From: Scatonaster sp045598705 | GTDB taxonomy: Bacteria > Bacillota > Clostridia > Saccharofermentanales > Saccharofermentanaceae | Direction: 5' to 3' | NCBI GenBank assembly: GCA_045598705.1 | Contig: JAZLMM010000049.1 | Span: 30,726 to 94,725, forward strand | DNA length: 64,000 nucleotides | Shown here: one piece after another, positions 8,775-16,141 of the stretch | Position numbering within the stretch: the stretch's first letter is position 1 | How the letters are laid out: every line of letters starts with the position of its first letter | Translations under genes and position numbers: made by a program | Notes under the pieces: generated by a model | Seen by the model: the letters and a program-made list of their open reading frames with translations, nothing else | Databases searched by the model: none | What the model was told of the DNA's origin: nothing

Positions 8775-9533
8775 TCACTTTCTCATTAAATCTCGCAATG
8801 CATTTACAAATGTCGTTGCATCAATATCTGGATTCTTCTCTATAGGAAGTTTCAACGAGTACCCAGGGTCAGCAATATCAGGGAGTTGGTGGGCATCCGA
8901 ATCAACAATGTAGTGGTAATCGGCCAATTCCGGATGTTGATTCCAGAACTCAGGAAGGTTACATCTTCGACTTACTTCGAGCAGTCTTCCCTTCCACTCT
9001 GGTGGCACAGTACCCAAAGATGCCACCATACTGTAAGAATCCTTATCGACATGCGCAGGAATAGCGGCTGCACCCAGCTCATCTAGTTTGTCGTAGAGTG
9101 TGATAATATCCACATCCGAACCCGTAGAAAGAAGGTTCTCCAACTCCTCAACCACTTCATCGTCATCGTTCATGATGTACTGATTACCGAAAATATCAAT
9201 TCGATTCTTGATCGTTGGTCTTTTCGCCGTCAGATACGTTTCAAATTCTAATGCCTTCTCACAATTTGGAAAAAGCGCCAGTACATGAAATCCTTCGGCT
9301 ACTTCTACTTCCATACCTGGAATCACAAGCGGTGCACGCCCTTGTTCCGCTTTCAGAATCTGCGCACAACGCATAGCAGCCTCGCAATTTCGGCTACTGC
9401 AGTGATCCGTAATTGCAATCACATCAAGCCCATTCAGAAAGGCCATAGAGACCATATTCCCAGGTGTCATATCGTTTTCGGCACAAGGAGACAGAGCAGA
9501 ATGCATATGTAAATCGCATACAAAAATAGACAT
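8775..9533 (-). CDS. PHP-domain metal-dependent phosphoesterase
   Basis: 252 residues of the polymerase-and-histidinol-phosphatase superfamily. Metal-ligand motifs are visible: the N-terminal DLHMHSALSPC, ITDHCSSRN, AIPAHVDKDS, and a C-terminal VDSDAHQL. The physiological substrate is unknown. PHP proteins of this type recur in clostridial gene clusters with DRTGG and hydrogenase-like proteins, as here. It begins 12 bp after the small DRTGG protein and lacks a strong SD, so it is probably translationally coupled. Confidence 0.88.
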   Translation of the reverse strand: MSIFVCDLHMHSALSPCAENDMTPGNMVSMAFLNGLDVIAITDHCSSRNCEAAMRCAQILKAEQGRAPLVIPGMEVEVAEGFHVLALFPNCEKALEFETYLTAKRPTIKNRIDIFGNQYIMNDDDEVVEELENLLSTGSDVDIITLYDKLDELGAAAIPAHVDKDSYSMVASLGTVPPEWKGRLLEVSRRCNLPEFWNQHPELADYHYIVDSDAHQLPDIADPGYSLKLPIEKNPDIDATTFVNALRDLMRK

Positions 9534-9545
9534 AGACGTTCAATT

Positions 9546-9893
9546 CTACACTTCTTCAGTATTCAGAATGTCATGTAACACCCCACTGGCCATAAACGTG
9601 TCCAAATCGGTACTACATACACAGATCTCTTCATCTTTCGCTTTCTCAAGAACAGCATCTTGAATCACCACGTTCTCTGTAAGAATGACCAGCGGACATT
9701 CATTCAAGGAAGCTACCGCAATAACATTGATGCTGTTCAGAATAGTAAACCATGCTTCATTACTCTGTAGATGTGCCATCACATGGCTTAACATATCACC
9801 ACAGTAGCCCTTGGCAATCTCCGCATTCGGATGATACACCTCCGTGATCACCGTAAGTCCCATCGCTTCAACAATTTCAGATACAGTCTTCAT
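9546..9893 (-). CDS. Small DRTGG-domain protein
   Basis: 115 residues forming a single DRTGG-like domain (IVEAMGLTVITE start, GYCGDMLSHVMAHL in the middle, a hydrophobic core VIAVASLNECPLVILTEN). DRTGG domains occur with CBS domains and phosphotransacetylases and may bind nucleotides. SD GAGGAAC precedes the ATG. It lies between the hydrogenase-like gene and the PHP gene and is a second copy of the fold in this operon (see 11766-12122). Confidence 0.82.
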   Translation of the reverse strand: MKTVSEIVEAMGLTVITEVYHPNAEIAKGYCGDMLSHVMAHLQSNEAWFTILNSINVIAVASLNECPLVILTENVVIQDAVLEKAKDEEICVCSTDLDTFMASGVLHDILNTEEV

Positions 9894-9938
9894 ATACGTT
9901 CCTCACGATACATTCAAATATTCAGCGTGATTCGGGAA

Positions 9939-11264
9939 TCACTCTTTACTCTTTCGTTTCTGACGGATGATGCAGTTACTAATGTTAGCTCGACCCTGAA
10001 CAATATCCTCTGCCATCGCCGCGCAGGATGGTGCACCGCATGCACCACAGTCGAGCTGTGGAAGCGTCGCCAGAATCTGGTCGATCTGTTCGTACTTGCT
10101 CATCGCCTCACCAATATTCTCCGAAAGGCGCATCGCATGATTCTCAGGAAGTGGCAATTCCCACACCTGTGGAATAATGTCTTCTTCGGAGACGATCAAC
10201 TGTGGGAAGAGGCTCTTCTCCAGATAGAATTCATGTACCTGTTCACGAAGCTTCGCCCTTGCCGCAAACCTGTTCATTACTGTCAGCGGACCGCCGATGC
10301 AGCCGCCGAAGCAAGATGTCGCCTCAATATAAGCAATCTTCTTGATATTATCGCGATCGATCTCCTCGAGGATATCCATTACATTCTCGATACCATCTAC
10401 AGTCAAGAAATTCTCAATCTGCATACCCTTGGTCTGTCCACCGATAGCGGCACATCGTAATCCTTCTGGATCAGATATGCGAATCGCACGTGCCTCTTCA
10501 TGCGTCAGACTATCGTGTTCCGTGATCTTCTCCACAAGTTTTCGAAGTTGTGGATAGACATCATGCGTACCCACGCAAGTCGAAATCAGCGATTCGGTCT
10601 TCCATAGCGGATTCACCACCGACGTAACTTTAGCCGGACAAGGTGAAATATAGCAGATATAGATAAGTGACCTCTGGATCTGTAATTTTTGACAAAGATA
10701 ATCAATGGCATATTGCGCCGTCAGTTCAGACGGCGAATCAAGTGTCACCAGATGGGAAATCAATGCACGATACTTCATCTGGATGAGTCGAACCACGACC
10801 GGGCAGGTAGTAGAAATCATCGGAAAGACCTCATTCTTCTCGTCTTCCGACATATCCTTGGTCATTTCCAGTTTCTCACGTAGCATCTGATTAGAAGCCG
10901 ATACATAACCTGAGTACCCGATCGACTCATCGAAAACATAGTCGAAGCCCAATTGGCGCACCGCTTTCAATACATCAATTCTCGTTGCCTGGTTATCAAA
11001 CTGCGTATACAAAGCCGGACTGACAACTGCCACCTTTACTTTACCGCTTGCAGCAAGCAGACGTTCCTCCAACGTATCCGTAACTGCAATCTTCGCGTGG
11101 TACGGACAGATACGAATACATTCTGCACAGTCAATGCAGCGGATATCGTAAATGGTTGCTTTGCCGCTACGCACACGAATCGCCTGCGTCGGGCACCCCT
11201 TAATACAATTGGTGCAACCAACACAAAGATCTCCAATTAATGAAACGCTGTGTAGTTTCTTCAC
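9939..11264 (-). CDS. [FeFe]-hydrogenase-like iron-sulfur protein (putative redox/H2 sensor)
   Basis: 441 residues. Two [4Fe-4S] ferredoxin motifs lie at C14/C17/C20/C24 and C43/C46/C49/C53. The H-cluster domain has STTCP (C154), SPCPAK (C209) and SCFGGCIGG (C318, C322), so the four Cys expected to ligate the H-cluster are kept. The residue before C154, the proton-relay Cys in catalytic enzymes, is Thr. A C-terminal Cys set (C406, C409, C414, C431) forms another Fe-S site; there is no PAS domain. The start is GTG 11264 with SD GAGAGGG. Family knowledge places such proteins in sensory group C/D hydrogenases. Signalling through the flanking HATPases is inferred. Confidence 0.88.
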   Translation of the reverse strand: MKKLHSVSLIGDLCVGCTNCIKGCPTQAIRVRSGKATIYDIRCIDCAECIRICPYHAKIAVTDTLEERLLAASGKVKVAVVSPALYTQFDNQATRIDVLKAVRQLGFDYVFDESIGYSGYVSASNQMLREKLEMTKDMSEDEKNEVFPMISTTCPVVVRLIQMKYRALISHLVTLDSPSELTAQYAIDYLCQKLQIQRSLIYICYISPCPAKVTSVVNPLWKTESLISTCVGTHDVYPQLRKLVEKITEHDSLTHEEARAIRISDPEGLRCAAIGGQTKGMQIENFLTVDGIENVMDILEEIDRDNIKKIAYIEATSCFGGCIGGPLTVMNRFAARAKLREQVHEFYLEKSLFPQLIVSEEDIIPQVWELPLPENHAMRLSENIGEAMSKYEQIDQILATLPQLDCGACGAPSCAAMAEDIVQGRANISNCIIRQKRKSKE

Positions 11265-11346
11265 AATACCCTCTCACTCTGGGCCCAAATCCCAGCATCC
11301 TATCCCAAAGACGATCAGAATCAGATACGTTCCAAAGGAACGGCCA

Positions 11347-11769
11347 TCAGGTAAACTGAATGACCATCGTAACGCGAGTGCCCTCGCCCACTTTCGTCTC
11401 GATTCTCAAATCGTCACAGTTCTTCTTAATATTCGGAAGACCCATGCCCGCACCGAATCCCATCTCGCGAGCCATATCCGGTGCAGTCGACCAACCGGCC
11501 ACCATCGCCTGATCAAGATCAGGAATACCTGGGCCATGGTCTTCGATAACAATCTCGACCCGATCTGGGAACACAGTCACCTCAGCCATTCCACCATGTC
11601 CATGAATCACAGCATTAATCTCTGCCTCATACATGGCAATGGATGCACGCTTCACGTCTTCAGCCTTGACTCCCAGTCGGCTCAACGATTTCTTCATGGA
11701 ACTGCTGGCTTCACCTGCATGGGTAAAATCATTATCTCTTATCTCATATTGACGGACTAGCGGTTCTAT
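11347..11769 (-). CDS. RsbW-like anti-sigma/HATPase protein
   Basis: About 140 residues of an RsbW/SpoIIAB-type GHKL ATPase: N box in YEAEINAVIHGHGG, G1 box EDHGPGIPD, G2 box GFGAGMGLPNIKK, and EGTRVTM at the end. No ATG, GTG or TTG lies in a suitable place. The best SD (GGAGG) is 7 nt before an AUA codon that overlaps the stop of the upstream gene (ATAG), so the given start is provisional. A TTG at 11820 is the alternative but has no SD. A role as partner-switch kinase for the operon is inferred. Confidence 0.8.
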   Translation of the reverse strand: MEPLVRQYEIRDNDFTHAGEASSSMKKSLSRLGVKAEDVKRASIAMYEAEINAVIHGHGGMAEVTVFPDRVEIVIEDHGPGIPDLDQAMVAGWSTAPDMAREMGFGAGMGLPNIKKNCDDLRIETKVGEGTRVTMVIQFT

Positions 11770-12122
11770 ACGGCAGCCTCCTTCCCACGAAGACCAGCCT
11801 CGTACAAAAGACCGCAGCAAGTAAACATAGAAAGCGGTGAAGACATCAATCCAATGCCCTTATCTGCCGCCAACTGCTGCATGGTCTCGTCTGGCACTTT
11901 GCCACGAACAAAAATAATGACTTTCACATCCAGCATTTCAGCTGTACGAATGGTCTGTGGATTCACAAGTCCGGTAATCATAATCTGACTGTCATCACTG
12001 CTAAAAGCCATGACATCGCTCATCAGGTCCGAACCGCATGCAATCTTCAGGTCCTCATCGAAGCTCTCTGATTCGACAAGAATCTTCGCATTTAAAAGAT
12101 TGGCACAATCACTAACTCTCAT
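11766..12122 (-). CDS. DRTGG-domain protein, first gene of hydrogenase-like operon
   Basis: 118 residues, starting MRVSDCANLL, with the DRTGG-type core CGSDLMSDVMAFS and ITGLVNPQTIRTAEM. The start at 12122 is chosen because GGGAGG sits 7 nt upstream; a longer frame reaching to 12245 would run through the promoter. It resembles 9546-9893 in fold and length. It may sense a nucleotide or couple to the RsbW-like ATPase it overlaps. Confidence 0.85.
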   Translation of the reverse strand: MRVSDCANLLNAKILVESESFDEDLKIACGSDLMSDVMAFSSDDSQIMITGLVNPQTIRTAEMLDVKVIIFVRGKVPDETMQQLAADKGIGLMSSPLSMFTCCGLLYEAGLRGKEAAV

Positions 12123-12180
12123 ATATGACCTCCCAATTCGATACAGCATGAATGGCTGCATCAAGTGATCTATTATGTTA

Positions 12181-12210
12181 ATTATATTATTATTAGACAG
12201 AATGTGCCAA
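12181..12210 (-). promoter_or_regulatory. Promoter of DRTGG/hydrogenase-like operon
   Basis: TTGGCA (12210-12205), an 18-nt spacer and a perfect TATAAT (12186-12181) on the minus strand, about 59 bp before the first gene. Confidence 0.75.
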
Positions 12211-12265
12211 TGAATTTCGTGTAAATTCTCTACATCCCTAAACATAACATGACATCAAATAATGG

Positions 12266-12271
12266 TATAAT
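12266..12271 (+). promoter_or_regulatory. Putative -10 of glutamine synthetase gene
   Basis: A perfect TATAAT lies 35 bp before the start codon, divergent from the DRTGG operon promoter. The matching -35 region is poor, so activation by a regulator is possible. Confidence 0.5.
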
Positions 12272-12305
12272 GTCTCTGATTTTATCTTTGAAAGGTGCTA
12301 ACAAT

Positions 12306-14216
12306 ATGACGAACTTTCATATTTACCCGAATCTGCTATACCTGCTCCCGCCGAATACGCATAATACGAAAGACTTGGAACAGGCATTAAGCCAGCATCC
12401 CGAGATCAAGTTCGTCTCTTTTGTTGGTATCGACCTGGCCGGTAATGATACTGACGAGAAGATTCCGATTAGTAGTTTCATCGATAACCTCCAAGGCTAT
12501 TTGAGTGGTTGCGTCGTCCAGACAGATGGTTCTTCAGTAGAACTTCCGGGTATCGCAACACTCAACGATGGACGCGTAGACTTCGAAGCAGATCGCGATG
12601 TTATGTGGTTCATTGACTATAACTACGAGCACCTTGACCCGCAGACCAATCTTCCAATCGGAACCCTTCGTATTCCTTCTTACTTAATTCACAATGGTGA
12701 CAAGGTCTGCGCACGTTCCATTCTGAAGCGTTGCTCTGATCGTTTCGCATCCGAACTCGAGCGTTATCTGCGTGAATATCCTGCATTGACCGAAGAACTC
12801 GGATTCACCATTGATAATCTTGACCGTATCGAGCTCACCACAGCTACTGAACTGGAATTCTGGGTCAGCTCACCGGAAGAGAAGATTAACACTCGCGTAC
12901 TCTCCACATCTCAGAGTCTTAAAGAGCAGTACTGGAAGCGAACAAAGGGCGTCGTACGCACTGCACTGGAACAGGCAGTTATGCTTCTCGAGCTCTATGG
13001 TTTCGAACCAGAGATGGGACATAAAGAAGTCGGTGGTGTCAAGGCTCACCTTTCTGATGCAGGTGATTTCCACAACATTATGGAGCAGTTGGAGATCGAC
13101 TGGCACTATTCCAATTCTCTACAGGCTGCCGACTATGAACTGCTGGCTCGTATCTTTATCAAAGAGATCTTCCGCATGCACGGTCTGGAAGTCAGCTTCT
13201 GTGCGAAGCCGCTTGCAGGAGTCGCAGGTTCCGGCGAGCATACACACGTCAATGCGGTAGCTTTCCTCAAAGATGGACACAAGGTCAATCTCTTTGCACC
13301 GAAAGACATGTCTAAGGATTTCTTGGGCACCATTGGATGGGGCGCACTTATGGGCTTCATGAAGCACTACTCTCTCATCAACCCGTTCATCTCCGTCACA
13401 ACTGACGCATTCTTAAGACTACAGCCTGGTTTCGAAGCTCCAACTCATCCGGTCGCTTCCATCGGCAAAGACATCAACACACCATCTCGTAACCGTTCTG
13501 TACTGCTCGGTCTTATCCGTAATACAGAAAGTCCAATTCAGACACGTTTCGAGATTCGTTCCCCTAACCCACACACCAACACATATCTCTGTTTATCTGC
13601 TGTATATCAGTGCATGCTAGACGGTATCGACTATGCCGTGAAGTCTGGCCACACCACTTCAGAACTTGAGAAAGAATTCTGCAAGGGTTACGGCGAGGAA
13701 GCAGATTACCTGGAGAAGGATCGTGTCTATCGTTGTGAAGAAGATATCTTCACCACTTACACCACGGAGGAGAGAGACCGACTCTTCGGTGAACCACCGG
13801 CCACCGTTTATGATTCGCTTCGTTCCCTGCTTCATGCAGACGATCTGATTCCGATTCTCTGTGCTGGTGACATTTTCAGTGATAAGTTGATCTCTTCATA
13901 TGCCCACGCCATGTTAGGACGTTGGCAGATGGAGTTATCGGAGCGTATTATCCCGACAAACCTTTCACAGATTCGAAATGTCGTACCGTTCCACAATCCG
14001 GACTGCAGTTACGACGTAGCCATGTGGAAAGAGATTGATGCGATTCGCAACAACTTAGCGAAGGATACCGCAGAACACGTCTCCGTCTTTAAGGAGATCC
14101 GTCTGGCCATCAACGACAAGAATCTGCGTGAACTGAGTAAACTCCAACTCAAGATGAATACACTGATGAACAAGTTGCTTACACTTTACACAGAGTATGG
14201 TGCCAACCAGCTCTGA
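12306..14216 (+). CDS. Atypical glutamine synthetase (about 636 residues)
   Basis: Glutamine-synthetase superfamily enzyme. Visible elements: an N-terminal beta-grasp-like region (KFVSFVGIDLAGNDTDEKIP), a catalytic part with ATELEFWV, GHKEVGGVKAHLSD, the ATP/ammonia-site segment GSGEHTHVN, and SRNRS with RFEIRSPNP. At about 636 residues it is much longer than GSI (about 440-470) and shorter than GSIII (about 700). It belongs with the large uncharacterised clostridial GS-like proteins, and activity on glutamate or another acceptor is not proven. The ATG at 12306 has SD AAAGGTG; an upstream ATG at 12249 lies in the promoter region. Confidence 0.85.
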   Translation: MTNFHIYPNLLYLLPPNTHNTKDLEQALSQHPEIKFVSFVGIDLAGNDTDEKIPISSFIDNLQGYLSGCVVQTDGSSVELPGIATLNDGRVDFEADRDVMWFIDYNYEHLDPQTNLPIGTLRIPSYLIHNGDKVCARSILKRCSDRFASELERYLREYPALTEELGFTIDNLDRIELTTATELEFWVSSPEEKINTRVLSTSQSLKEQYWKRTKGVVRTALEQAVMLLELYGFEPEMGHKEVGGVKAHLSDAGDFHNIMEQLEIDWHYSNSLQAADYELLARIFIKEIFRMHGLEVSFCAKPLAGVAGSGEHTHVNAVAFLKDGHKVNLFAPKDMSKDFLGTIGWGALMGFMKHYSLINPFISVTTDAFLRLQPGFEAPTHPVASIGKDINTPSRNRSVLLGLIRNTESPIQTRFEIRSPNPHTNTYLCLSAVYQCMLDGIDYAVKSGHTTSELEKEFCKGYGEEADYLEKDRVYRCEEDIFTTYTTEERDRLFGEPPATVYDSLRSLLHADDLIPILCAGDIFSDKLISSYAHAMLGRWQMELSERIIPTNLSQIRNVVPFHNPDCSYDVAMWKEIDAIRNNLAKDTAEHVSVFKEIRLAINDKNLRELSKLQLKMNTLMNKLLTLYTEYGANQL

Positions 14217-14247
14217 TTCATCCCATTCATATGTATATACAATAGAA

Positions 14248-14298
14248 AAGGGGCCGCCTTGTGAATAAATCACTTTTGAGGCAACCCCTTCTTTTTTC
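14248..14298 (+). terminator. Terminator after glutamine synthetase
   Basis: AAGGGG (14248-14253) pairs with CCCCTT (14285-14290), with inner pairing GTG/CAC, followed by CTTTTTTC. Confidence 0.8.
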
Positions 14299-14325
14299 AA
14301 TTACTAAGTTCAAAGAGATACTAGT

Positions 14326-14820
14326 TCATTTCTTCATCTGTCTACGGATGACTTCAGCCTCTTCTTCAGTAGGCAGGCGTCCATCGCGGGCTGCTCCTTC
14401 CGGCACGCGATCAATCCCAAGTTCCTGACAACGAATCTTCATGGCGAAGTTCAAAGTACCTCGAATATCATGCTTATTTCCTAAAGCAAGAATCGTCTCC
14501 GCATCGTATTGATCTTTTTCAAATTTCTCAAGAAGCAGCTTGTCCTGTTTCTCATAACGGACACTCAGATAGATTGTAAACGGCAAGACCGCAATACCTA
14601 GGGCAAGTGTGACACAGATACCTACGCTTAGAACCCACATAGGGGTTGAGCGCCAGACGGTAAATATCGTCCCCAGTAAGGCCGCGCCAAGGAGGCAACT
14701 GGCGACAATAAGGATCCACATGCCGTTTCGCTCTGCAAGGAAGCGCATACGGCGATTTCGGCGCTTCACCTCACGCAGTTCCTTCTCATATTCCTTCTCG
14801 ATATTGGCTAGGTTATCCAT
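14326..14820 (-). CDS. Small protein with two membrane segments, unknown
   Basis: 164 residues starting at MDNLANIEKEYE. A basic coiled stretch, two hydrophobic segments (WILIVASCLLGAALLGTIF; WVLSVGICVTLALGIAVLPF) and a charged C-terminal cytoplasmic region follow. No family recognised. A GTG four codons upstream is an alternative start; the region contains GGTGGG as a likely SD. It follows the PNPOx-family gene on the same strand. Confidence 0.75.
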   Translation of the reverse strand: MDNLANIEKEYEKELREVKRRNRRMRFLAERNGMWILIVASCLLGAALLGTIFTVWRSTPMWVLSVGICVTLALGIAVLPFTIYLSVRYEKQDKLLLEKFEKDQYDAETILALGNKHDIRGTLNFAMKIRCQELGIDRVPEGAARDGRLPTEEEAEVIRRQMKK

Positions 14821-14848
14821 ACCTATACTCACCCACCTATCTCACATC

Positions 14849-14935
14849 TCACTTCCCATCAAGTGGCAGGCAGGTCACTGCACCGACAAGTTCTGAGACA
14901 ATAGAAACAAGAAAGAATGCCAGCAGCTTCTTCAT
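14849..14935 (-). CDS. Possible 28-residue hydrophobic peptide
   Basis: ATG 14935 opens a short frame (MKKLLAFFLVSIVSEL...) with a basic start and hydrophobic core like a signal or small membrane peptide. It fits exactly between two same-strand genes (22 and 28 bp gaps). No strong SD is visible, so it may be chance. Confidence 0.3.
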   Translation of the reverse strand: MKKLLAFFLVSIVSELVGAVTCLPLDGK

Positions 14936-14957
14936 AACGTATGGAACATCCCAACAA

Positions 14958-15359
14958 TCAGAATTCAATAACTTCCGGTGCATCGGTAAAAGAACTGATG
15001 GTCGCAGTTCCGGATTTGAAGTACAACATCTGCATATTGCCATCGTCCGGACTATACATTCCCTTCAGCTGTGGCATCTTCTCTAACATGGCAACCATCA
15101 CATCACGATTATCATCATTCTCGAGTTCACCAGCAATACGAATCCATTTACCATTAAGGAAAGCACAGATTTCTACTTTCGGATTCTCCGCAATCTGCTT
15201 ACTGACCGGCTTCACTTTACCGGTCTGAATATAGAGTTTCCCATCCGCAATCAAAGCCGTACCAAAAGGACGAACTCTTGGTTGGTTACCCTCTACTGTA
15301 GCTAGATAGTAAGTACCGGCCTCATCCAGAAAAGCACAAACTTTCTCAATTCCTTCCAT
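14958..15359 (-). CDS. Pyridoxamine 5'-phosphate oxidase-family flavin-binding protein
   Basis: 133-residue split-barrel protein of the PNPOx-like superfamily: GTYYLATVEGNQPRVRPFG at the start (typical FMN-phosphate region), LYIQTGKVKPVSKQI, and NGKWIRIAGEL in the core. Small members of this type bind FMN or F420-like cofactors; the true substrate is unknown. Strong SD GGAGG lies 8 nt before the ATG. It is followed by the small membrane protein genes. Confidence 0.88.
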   Translation of the reverse strand: MEGIEKVCAFLDEAGTYYLATVEGNQPRVRPFGTALIADGKLYIQTGKVKPVSKQIAENPKVEICAFLNGKWIRIAGELENDDNRDVMVAMLEKMPQLKGMYSPDDGNMQMLYFKSGTATISSFTDAPEVIEF

Positions 15360-15451
15360 GTTGATGTCCTCCTAACATATCGTTTTCACATGTTCATATC
15401 ATATCACACAAACAGGAATTCTGACGTTAAAGCAAGGCCAAGCTTTACTGA

Positions 15452-16012
15452 TTACTGAATCTGAGACTTCTCGTCCACCTGGGCTGCAGCTGCAGCAGTA
15501 TTTCCAAATACGAAACTCTCAATCTCCTTGGAATATCCGAAGAACATACCCGGACGAGCTGGTAGAATCACCTGCTTGATCTCATTCATCACATCGGTTC
15601 CAAGTGGTTTCTTGGAGAAGCCACCGGTCTGTCCAATCGGAATGACATGTACATCACCGGAACGCTCTACTGTACGGATATGGTGATACTTAGTAGTTGG
15701 AATGAAATACATTCTCTGTGTGGTCACCTGCGGATATACCCAGATTAGATCACGAACTGGAATGCAAATCAATGCATTGAATTCCTTGATTAAGATTGCA
15801 GTCGATGTAACGATCATGGTCTTAAAGTAGACTTTCGCAGAACTAATCTCATCATTCAACTTCTGAAGATCTTCCGGGAACATACGATCCCAACTCTCTA
15901 CCGAAGCCGCCCATGACTTCTTATTCATCTTTCCCTGCTTGATTTTACCGAGCTCATTTTCTACCTTGGTAGCAATTGCCGGATACTGTGCGAATAACTG
16001 TTCAATTTCCAT
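15452..16012 (-). CDS. Conserved hypothetical protein, 186 residues
   Basis: Soluble-looking protein with a basic N-terminal helix region, then a beta-rich central part containing IPVRDLIWVYPQVTTQR and HVIPIGQTGGF, and an Ala-rich C-terminus. It resembles small PH-like/DUF6709-type proteins only in general layout, and I do not claim a function. SD GAGGGAG precedes the ATG. It stands between the hom terminator and the PNPOx gene, apparently as its own transcription unit. Confidence 0.7.
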   Translation of the reverse strand: MEIEQLFAQYPAIATKVENELGKIKQGKMNKKSWAASVESWDRMFPEDLQKLNDEISSAKVYFKTMIVTSTAILIKEFNALICIPVRDLIWVYPQVTTQRMYFIPTTKYHHIRTVERSGDVHVIPIGQTGGFSKKPLGTDVMNEIKQVILPARPGMFFGYSKEIESFVFGNTAAAAAQVDEKSQIQ

Positions 16013-16076
16013 AATTCAATACTCCCTCTTTTTATTCCCCTGCAACAATGTATCGAATAAAACCATTCTTGTCAAG

Positions 16077-16106
16077 AAAAAAAAGCGTGAGCATATTATC
16101 TCACGC
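16077..16106 (-). terminator. Terminator after homoserine dehydrogenase
   Basis: GCGTGAG (16085-16091) pairs with CTCACGC (16100-16106). On the minus strand the hairpin is followed by eight T, a classic Rho-independent terminator. Confidence 0.92.
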
Positions 16107-16141
16107 CTTCTTCCTGAATCTTCACATTCATTTTGTTTCAA

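Noticed and set aside
7774..12122. Catalytic hydrogenase operon (hydABC)
   Set aside because: No HydA-sized catalytic subunit with a full TSCCP motif and no NuoF-like HydB are present. Only the hydrogenase-like sensor and accessory set can be seen.
11765..12245. Longer form of the DRTGG protein starting at 12245
   Set aside because: It would translate through the consensus promoter at 12181-12210, while ATG 12122 has a strong SD.
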